Part shown: piece after piece, positions 56,151 to 64,000 of the stretch
Layout of the letters: each line of letters starts with the position of its first letter
Numbering within the stretch: position 1 is the first letter of the stretch
NCBI RefSeq assembly: GCF_964340395.1
Contig: NC_135558.1
Span: 8,340,001 to 8,404,000, forward strand
Origin: Glandiceps talaboti
Taxonomy: Eukaryota; Hemichordata; Enteropneusta; Spengelidae
Direction: 5' to 3'
DNA length: 64,000 nt
Position numbers and translations under genes: made by a program
The notes under the pieces: model-generated
What the model was told of the DNA's origin: nothing
The model's input: the letters and a program-made list of their open reading frames with translations, nothing else
The model's database searches: none

Positions 56151-56370
56151 TAACCATCGTAAATATTTGACCTTTATCGATAATCCGGTCATGAAATTTT
56201 GTGCAATGTCGCGCTTGCATGAGTTCAGCATTCCCGTTAATTTCTTTTATCTCACAGGTTGCAGTATAGAGAATGCAAGTATTCAATAAGTAATCAAAAC
56301 AATGCTTCTGTTTTTACTTGTATCCTATACTTCCAGTCTACTTCTGTTTGTTATGTCGACAGCTTTTTTG

Positions 56371-56476
56371 TTAGTCTGTAAGGTACGCCGTGACGGGACG
56401 CCCTCACACATCGGCCAAACCCTCCTTGAGAGGAGGTCGGTAAGGGCAGAACGTCACGACGTATCTTACAGTCTAC
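56371..56476. mobile_element. About 105-bp MITE-like hairpin
   Basis: Near-palindromic: AGTCTGTAAGGTACGCCGTG at the left pairs with CACGACGTATCTTACAGTCT at the right, and the inner part also partly pairs. No coding content. Confidence 0.5.
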
Positions 56477-57065
56477 TTTTTTGTGTGTAACATTCATCAG
56501 GAAATCGTTTTTCAAAATAACGTGAGTTCTATTCGTGGTCGTATGCATGTAGGTACAGTGATGCACTCAATATCTATTGGGATCGTGTCCGTAGAGTGAC
56601 GCTGTCTGGTAAATGTAGACTATATGGCCGTAAATCATCACTTATATTGACACCAAATGTCCATTTTAAAAGATAAAAAAATGAATATGTGGAAAGGGGG
56701 CTAACATTATTTTCTGAAGTCATTACTAGAGGGCGCTACACTAGGAGAAATGTTTTCTTGATTTCCTTGAATTTCTTTGGGATTTTATCATACAGTCGTT
56801 GGTGGCGCTGTTTATAAGAAAAATAATTGCGATCATTTCATTTGAATTCATTTTTGTTTTCCACTTACTCTCGGCTATTCAGCTCACCACTGATGGATCG
56901 CTTGTTGGCCGGGGTAGACTGGTGGTGGATAGTCTTAGTAACCGAGACTGTATACACAGTTGCCACTTGGACAACCAACACAAATGTGTTCGCTTTAAGT
57001 GGTTGCCATTACCAAAAACCTTAGACAATCCGGACAATAATGTGATGTAATGCTACACGTGACAT

Positions 57066-57657
57066 ATGAAAAAACTGGTGAGGTATATGAGCCAATTAGT
57101 TTTTATACCTATATTTGATTCAATACAAATTCTGGAATGTTCAGAGTATCATATCGGATATGTAATAGGTATTCTCCGTTACATACACACATATGAATGT
57201 CAGTATGATCTTCTCGAACAAGAATGTGCACGAGTCATAAATGACATATTCTTATTAAAAATACGTCTGGACATATTGTTCGTAACAGGGGACATATACT
57301 CATGAATGTTTGCACTCCCACACATAAATATCCCGAACAAGAATATGTATGAGTACAAACATATTCTTATTCATAATACTATTCCAGCGTATTCAGGCTT
57401 CCATATTGGGTTTGCCTAAATATTCTTTGCAAAATACTTTAGGGAATATGAGAATGAATATGTATGTCACTTTACCCAACATATTCACTTTAAAATACTA
57501 CGCATATGCAATATTCCGAAATATTCCGTAATATTCACACTGGCATACGTAAGCATACAGAGATATAAGAATATTTCAGCATACTTCTGGCATACATGAA
57601 GTATTGCTGACATATGCTTGTTCGCATAGTACTGAATATGCAGCATTTGGTGCAGTG
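57066..57657. repeat. Right subterminal motif cluster
   Basis: More than twenty CATATTC, GAATATG/ATATTC, GCATAC and CATATG words in about 590 bases before the right terminus CAGCATTTGGTGCAGTG. It mirrors the left cluster. Confidence 0.65.
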
Positions 57658-58768
57658 TAATGATACACATTACTGATGTGTGGCTCAGATATCATTTGCA
57701 TTTTCTAGTTCAATTTATGATACCATGACAGATGAGGTCTAACAAAATCATTGATGTGGCCTTTTATTTTAGATATCTATTGCAAAAGAAAATGATACAA
57801 ATTAGTTATGTGCACAAAATCATGAAAATTTTCTTTTTGGCCAAATAGTTTTTCGTTCCGGTTACCAACCCCCACCTAGTTTTCACGCTGACCCTAAACC
57901 TTTTTTTTACGTATTCGAGAAAAATAATAATAAAATCGCGAAAATCAGTAAGTCTCGCAAGAAATAGTGAGTACGGAAACTGACATCAACTTAAAAAGAA
58001 AATATAAAACTATTCTTCCAATCTGTAATGGCTGTACATCTGATAGGAAGAAATAAATAACACAGAGGCCATTTGGAAAACAATGGAAAACCTGAACTAG
58101 ACACTCGCACATGAAAAAAATATAATAAAATATAATAAAAATCTACCTACCCTACCTATTTTAAAATTGAATGTAATCGGAACCACACAATTTTTTTACG
58201 CCTTATAGTAGTATGGATAGTTTAAAAATTTTAAAAGTTCCCCTTGAGTACACGTAGTATATGGAATATACACTGTAGGTATTATTATTCAAATACCGTT
58301 CTTGTTGAGGACACTCAGCCTTAGCCTGCGGTCGGATTCCTAGGTGTATTTTTCTTTGTAACGTAGTGTCATATGTCACAGTGAACGGGCGCTCATTACA
58401 TAGCCGCGTGGTTAGACGTTATAGCCTCGGGAACAAGTAGGTGAACAAATAAATATTGCTTTTTGGTCTTTCCAACTATGGGTTGAGTTTCCAATATGCA
58501 GCATGGGGACGGTATTTCGATAGCCTGGATATCTCGTCGACGTACAAGGTGTGGTGAAATTACGTATCTGGGTCATTAGAGTTTGGCTGCTTGAAGTTTT
58601 TATATCAAAATCTTAGAACTTGAATGTATAGGACAGTCAGAACTTTAACTGAGCTTAAGCAGTTTGAATTTGACATTGCGCCGTGTGAACGATCGATGAT
58701 AAGATCACCACAAGGGTCAAGGGTTAATGCAAACTGTATTGTTGAAAATGTACAGCTTAGTTCCTTCT
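57658..58768. repeat. Inverted repeat, arm 2a (mate 12115-13225)
   Basis: The continuation of gene C's upstream region on the far side of the 22 kb element; it begins with the second TAA copy. The end at 58768 coincides with the point where the 3.3 kb element begins in the other arm. Confidence 0.85.
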
Positions 58769-58844
58769 TCTATACAGCTAGCCGTGTGGTAACTTTTACA
58801 CCTACCTTGTCATTTCAAGCATAGGAGTACATTATATATCAATT

Positions 58845-59800
58845 TAATATGTATGGTTCACTTACCGTTCGTCAGAGTGCTAGAAAAGAAGAGGAGATCG
58901 GTAGCAGCCGGGTGTTGACAGTGTGGTGTCGATTACGAGGTCTTCTATCAGTAAAAAAACTAACAAATGTTTTACTTCAGTTGTAGTAAATTCTGAGGTT
59001 CTCGTACGTCAAATTCCGCAGGGCATGCGAAATGTTTTTTTTTCCAGATTATATATCTCCTAGCGCAGACGAGAATTTGTCGAGCATTAAGTTACATTTC
59101 TTTTCACGCTGAAAATAAAATAAATGCATATGTTTTTGATTCTGACGATCTACGATACGTGTAAGACAAACTCGAACAGCCTAAAGTCAAATATTTCATC
59201 ATAACTTTAAAGTTTTGACCACCTTTTGGCGATAATTAGACTAAATACACTATTTCACTTACCTATTCATTTCTGATTTTTGAGTTGGTGTTGTTGAATG
59301 TTGTCGTCGTCACTATAGCAGGAAGGTTTTGTTTACCACAGTCTAGTAGACAGTCACCATGGAGGATTTTGTCGTCACGGGTCACCGAAGTTCAGGCCTC
59401 ACTTTGCAAATAAAATATTTCCCCGCTATTGTTATATTCTTACCGAACGTACAGAGCTGCACGATCAACAAAACAGATTCTGTCAGATTATAACTCCTTC
59501 ATTTTAATAGAGGCAATTCTTTCCCCCTATTATTTTTTGAGCATTTGCTCCAGGTATTTGATTTTCTTGTTTTGCATCGTAGTCTTTATATATATTTATT
59601 TCTAAGCTGTTTTGTGCTTTTGGCTCACATGACCTCCTTTATTCGTTCTTACGTATTTCTGTAACCCTCCTCCGGGGATAAACGGATGTATGTTCCGTTA
59701 TTGGACTTAATAATAGAAAGACTTAATACTTCATTGAATTCGAAGTATTCTACGATAACGCAATGGAAGAAGCAAGTCTGAAAATACCCTCATCGTTTGA
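58845..59800 (-). promoter_or_regulatory. Leader/promoter block of PIDD1-like gene C (diverged copy)
   Basis: Minus-strand homologue of the gene A leader block. Leader exon 1 ends at 59263 with donor AATAG|gtaagt and carries CAACTCAAAAATCAGAAATG (gene A: CAACTCAGAAATCAGAAGG). Leader exon 2 spans 58944-58866 (acceptor tttactgatag, donor AACG|gtaagt) with CTGTCAACACCCGG (gene A: CCGTCAACACTCGG). Splicing to the coding exon at 35360 would remove a 23.5 kb intron holding the 22 kb element. The TATA-like motif of the other copies is not clear here. Confidence 0.5.
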
Positions 59801-60089
59801 CTATCAGAATACTATTGGTGGACTGTTTACAGGGAGCCTTCTGTAATTGTAGGGCAAGGAGGCGAGGGCATTGATGGTAGATCTTTTAAATTTGTTCTCG
59901 ATTGACGGCCAAATATTAGAAAAACTAAATGGACAGAGAGAGTCACACATTTCGTAATGAATCATTTCGTAACTTTGCATTGTTTTGTGATTTTGGCATG
60001 CCATTATTGCAACACCCCTACCATTTCACATACATTTTTTTACATATCAGTTCAATGATTGCTGGACACCACGCAAATAATCACACGCA

Positions 60090-60102
60090 CACACACACAC
60101 AC

Positions 60103-60172
<70 letters not shown>

Positions 60173-60245
60173 TTGTAGGGCAAACTATTACGCTCTGCCA
60201 CTGCGGTATAGAGCACTGTCTTATAGCAGATTGATACTCACCGAG

Positions 60246-60302
<57 letters not shown>

Positions 60303-60314
60303 ATTATTTGCATT

Positions 60315-60406
<92 letters not shown>
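60090..60406. repeat. (CA)n/(TA)n/(TG)n tracts flanking an inverted core
   Basis: TA tracts (about 60108-60169, 60247-60274, 60320-60404) and a TG tract (60275-60301). The unique stretch 60170-60246 contains the inverted copy of the 11831-11888 core (GCGGTATAGAGCACTGTCTT; GATACTCACCGAGTT), plus about 20 extra bases (GTTTTGTAGGGCAAACTATT). Confidence 0.75.
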
Positions 60407-60407
<1 letters not shown>

Positions 60408-60799
60408 TTAAAAATCTAACTTTCAAAGTTACGTGTTTTCTAACACATAGTGGAGAATGCTTTCTGGCAGCCTGACCATGGATGAACTCACTCATGAGAA
60501 TGCGAATTCAGCAGTTGTAGTTCAAGTGTGATATGGAATTTGGCTGTTTCAACCGCACCACATGCTTATATGGAGCTGGATCATTGTCTTTGTTGACAAA
60601 TCAGATGATTACTGGGGATACTGTTGATAGTGCAACCCTCTAGTGTTAAGGGGTCTCAAGTTCAAATTGATGCTGTCTCATTTTCTGACTGTGTTTACTA
60701 CAAATGGGGACGAAGATGTTATAATTTTACACTGATGAAAAGAGAGGAGTGGGTCGCACATAGAAGAAAGGGGAACAGTGTAGTGAAGCATTGCAATTT

Positions 60800-61960
60800 C
60801 ATAATACACAAAACCTATGGCATTTTTGATAACTGACAGGTTGGGATAAAACATTTTTTTTTATTGCTATCTAACCTCTATAGTGTTTTCGCATTTTTGA
60901 GAATTAATTGCAGTTTTCGAAGCCCCTAGTTGTTTAGAAGACACTGCATCTTTTATTTGACTTATCATAGTTTCATATGAGACATTTACAGAGGAGGCAT
61001 AAACTACTCTCTAAATTTTGGTTATGTGTTCTCCCAAAACCGTCAAAAGTCCAATTGAGCTGGAAATCGAGTTGTGGTGCACAAGGCCGAATCTGGATGA
61101 CTTTGAACAGTTGGAAATCCATGTCATCAACATTTCGTCACACCAAACGAGCTTTCCACCTATTAAACTTGACTTCTTGGATCTACCTCGCGATAAAGTT
61201 ATCGTAAAGAGTGACGATGGTAAAACATGGTAAGACAAGGAATCTACAATAGTAATTAATAAATTAAATTCCTTTCAACATCAGCTTACGTTTTATACAG
61301 TTACATTTTATTCCTATTCTAATGGAGAAACATTTCACATCTTCAAAACAATATATCCAAACAATTAAACCAAGGCCACATACTCTCATACCAATATTCC
61401 CTCCCCAACGACTTTTTATATACATATCTACCTGTCTATATTCATGACTATAGTACTCATCAAATAGCAAGGATGTCTATGATGACATGCTCCAACTTAA
61501 AGCATTACATATAATTACATACCACTAAAATGCACAAGGTCAGCAACAGTGCTGGTACAGCAGTATATTGTAACAGCAACACAACAATGGGTGTAAACTA
61601 AAATGCCATTTCTGCAAATTCTATACCATGTTCATTCAATTTCTTGGTCAATTTCTCCATAAAAGATTTTCTATACCATTTTCTTGGCCAAATCTTATAT
61701 TTCATCACATGTAGACTCCCACATCTAGGGAAGTCTTAAGACTCCCCTCCCCTAAAGAACATTTGAAAGCTCTATAATATATATATCTTTCATAGCTTTC
61801 ATCTGTCATTCAAGTCGTGTGTTTCAGGCTGTGCGTTCCACCACTCATGTGTTTGAAGACCCTTAAACTCGTGTGATGGTCAATAACATAATATGATATT
61901 CCAATGTTCGTGTTGCTTTGTTGTTGACCCCCTTTCTTCTCGTGGACTTTCTGTAATACC
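60800..61960 (+). pseudogene. Decayed PIDD1-like fragment (gene A-type exons)
   Basis: Intron and exon sequence closely matches gene A 6780-7990. The ZU5 exon homologue lies at about 60992-61232 (INISSHQTSFPP conserved), broken by a one-base frame change near 61040 and a stop replacing the last part of the exon (TGG TAA at about 61228-61233). A remnant of the next exon (TGTAACAGCAACACAACAATGG) is at about 61568-61592. The LRR, UPA and Death exons are absent, so this is a dead partial copy. Confidence 0.65.
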
Positions 61961-63717
61961 TTTAGTTTTGTCTGAGCAAATGTATTTCCTTTTGTGTGTC
62001 ATGAATGGGATGAGGTATAAACTCCTGCATTTCATTTATAGAAATATTTTGATATAACATTGTTATATGCGATTTCGATTACGATTGGGAGAGATGGATG
62101 AATGGATGGACATATAGATAGATGCGATGAAATAAAACAAGTGGTCTAAAATTTCGGTATGAATTCGTGTTTGTATGTTCCAGAATTGCAGAAGTGTTCT
62201 AGCAAAAGTGAATAAATGAATGCTCGGTCTGGCCACCCCAGTCTTTTTATTTTGATATATCTATCCCAAATTAGGTAGCTTAAGATGAAATATGACAAGT
62301 CATCTGTTTAGAATGACATTTTAAAACCAATTCAAACATGTACCTAATGTACAAGTACCCTTAAAATCTTGGATGGGGTATGGCGTCACCTACCGAGTCG
62401 TTTTCGCAAAAAATAGAGATCCATGATCACGGATGTTGTTGTCAGTTGGTTGGGTCACAATACCTGAACAAGCAGTTCAGATACTAATGATACAAACAGG
62501 CCTAGGTATACAACTAATCCAGTCAGCGAGACCTCTGCTCGAGTTGAGGGTGTTCCTCTAATGGATTAAAACGCTTACCCTCACCCAGCTTTTTAGCAAA
62601 CGAGGACGCATAATTATAAAGTGTACCCCGTTGATGGCGTTATTCCATGACATCAATCTAGGCGTCCACTTCCCTGGTCGGTGGAACACGACTTACACGA
62701 ACGACTTTTGAGATATTTTGAGCCTGGGAGATATTCTCATTGGAAGGTAACTGTACCCCTCCACCTCCTCCATTGGTCATAATAACTTTAACACGAAAAT
62801 CCCCTAAACATAAGTTTTCGTATAAATGTTTCCTCCGATAGGTACCTGTTCCATGAATTGTGTCCTATTCTCGATTAACAGCCAAAATGGCTTTCAAATT
62901 CACAATCAAATCACGCCTGCCAATCGTCTGTATCATGTCATTACAGGGTAATATCCTCGAGAAGTCATTGTATAAATGGCCAATGGCCGAAAATTACTTA
63001 ATAGCATTTCGCTGCACAATAACATTCCTTAGAAATGGGTAGATGTTTTTGAACCTCGGCGACACACCATGGTCTCAAATTTGTCCCCCCCCTCCCCACC
63101 CCACCACTACTACTATCCCGGGTTTATTACAGTATTTAATTTTATGGAGTAACTTTCCAGCAATAAAGAAGCCAACAGACCGACAAGCAAAGAGATATAC
63201 AGCCGTTGGTAAAATGCTCATGCTTGAACTTGGATGAGTACATAACTTTGAGTTCAAATTGAAGATATGTTAGAGCTAGACATATAAAGCCAGCGTTTAA
63301 AGTCGCTGGCGTTTTGATCGCACTGTACACAGAAGTTTTTTTATAATAATTATTATCGAGAACCGATTTAGGATAAGCAAAGAGGCGATATCCAACCCCG
63401 CCCCAGAAAATTGTAAAAGATTAAAACTCTGAAAGCTTTCCATTAAAATCCAATTTGATGAGCCTGCTAGATCACATTTATTTGTATAACATTATAAAGG
63501 CCATAGGATTCTCTATGCTATCTCCATATATGTTACTTAGATTCGTTTGTATTGTTTCCGTGAATATCCATGAATATGGATGGGCGGGGGAGGGGGGGGG
63601 GAGACGACTAATTTTTCTAGCCTGGTGAGAACACGACTTTTAAATTTCTTACTCTTACTCTCACATATATTCTAGTTGTTTTGCGACATACTTTCAGTGC
63701 AGTCTTGGTGACTTGTC
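61961..63717. other. Intergenic, no gene recognised
   Basis: Between the decayed PIDD1-like fragment and the second sulfotransferase-like gene. It has a C/T-rich run at 63087-63115 and a G-rich run at 63582-63601. No convincing ORF or RNA gene. Confidence 0.45.
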
Positions 63718-63867
63718 ACGAGAAAAAGAGTGATCTGTTATTAACTATAACATGATAAAAAAGGAAACCGGGTTCTCGTCATTAGTAAGTATTAATCAGG
63801 TAGGGTCTACACTCATGGTAACTTTACCTTTACAGGAATCAACATCTCTGAACTGCACTTCAACATC

Positions 63868-64000
63868 ATGGACAGAAGAAACATTATCATATGGTCTTCA
63901 CCACGTAGTTTGTCTTCAGCTTTTTGTCGAGTGATAACAAATTCACCGGAAGTGAAAACATACTTCGAAATATATGATGAGGCCTACTACTTTGGTGAGG
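63868..64000 (+). CDS. Second sulfotransferase-like gene, 5' part only
   Basis: The first 44 codons are visible; the gene runs off the window. The ATG at 63868 lies 32 bases after an acceptor (cctttacag, exon start 63836), as in the minus-strand paralogue. WSSPRSLSS, the PAPS-loop motif, is intact at residues 9-17, and the sequence differs from the first copy at several positions (RVITNSPEVK against RVMANSPEVK). Homology to the other copy begins at about 63718, so its far-upstream leader is not the duplicated one, or has been replaced. Confidence 0.75.
   Translation, partial: MDRRNIIIWSSPRSLSSAFCRVITNSPEVKTYFEIYDEAYYFGE

Noticed and set aside
63752-63934. A 60-codon ORF shared with the minus strand at 22909-23091
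   Set aside because: It is a shadow frame over the intron and the first codons of the two sulfotransferase-like genes.

Overview
This is an animal nuclear locus. It is AT-rich, has spliced genes with GT/AG introns, long dinucleotide microsatellites, LINE fragments and DNA transposons, and no bacterial operon logic. The protein families point to an invertebrate deuterostome such as an amphioxus or a hemichordate: leucine-rich-repeat + ZU5 + UPA + Death proteins of the PIDD1 type, and a small P-loop sulfotransferase-like protein. The sequence alone does not settle the species.

Layout. (1) 0-2.3 kb: little gene content, with a decayed coding block near 1.0-1.45 kb. (2) 2.3-8.84 kb (+): PIDD1-like gene A, with two 5' leader exons and 18 LRRs. 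Its UPA exon is cut off by a 3.3 kb element with long inverted ends (8.83-12.11 kb), so it has no Death domain. (3) 13.54-19.21 kb (+): PIDD1-like gene B, nine coding exons (12 LRRs, ZU5, UPA, Death) ending in a CaaX box. (4) 22.18-22.98 kb (-): a single-exon sulfotransferase-like gene, preceded by a leader homologous to that of gene A. (5) 24.1-29.0 kb: minus-strand LINE fragments around a 2.4 kb fold-back structure. (6) 29.29-35.36 kb (-): PIDD1-like gene C. Its LRR-to-UPA part is an essentially identical inverted copy of gene B, while its last exons are clearly diverged. (7) 35.68-57.66 kb: a 22 kb segment with the terminal repeats, TAA flanks and subterminal motif clusters of a CACTA/EnSpm-like transposon. 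It sits in the 5' intron of gene C and holds nested tandem arrays and a palindrome made of two inverted hammerhead-ribozyme motifs. (8) 57.66-59.8 kb: the continuation of the inverted repeat and the two 5' leader exons of gene C. (9) 60.8-61.9 kb: a decayed PIDD1-like fragment. (10) 63.87 kb to the end: the start of a second sulfotransferase-like gene.

How it fits together. The window looks like a tandem and inverted expansion of PIDD1-like death-scaffold genes interleaved with a sulfotransferase-like family. One duplicated leader/promoter serves both kinds of gene. The main points are the prenylation-type (CaaX) tails on PIDD1-like proteins, a homogenised inverted repeat whose edge lies inside an exon, a giant CACTA-like element with a matching empty site in the other arm, and the inverted hammerhead pair. 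All gene structures are read by eye from splice sites, reading phase and comparison of the copies; no database search was run.
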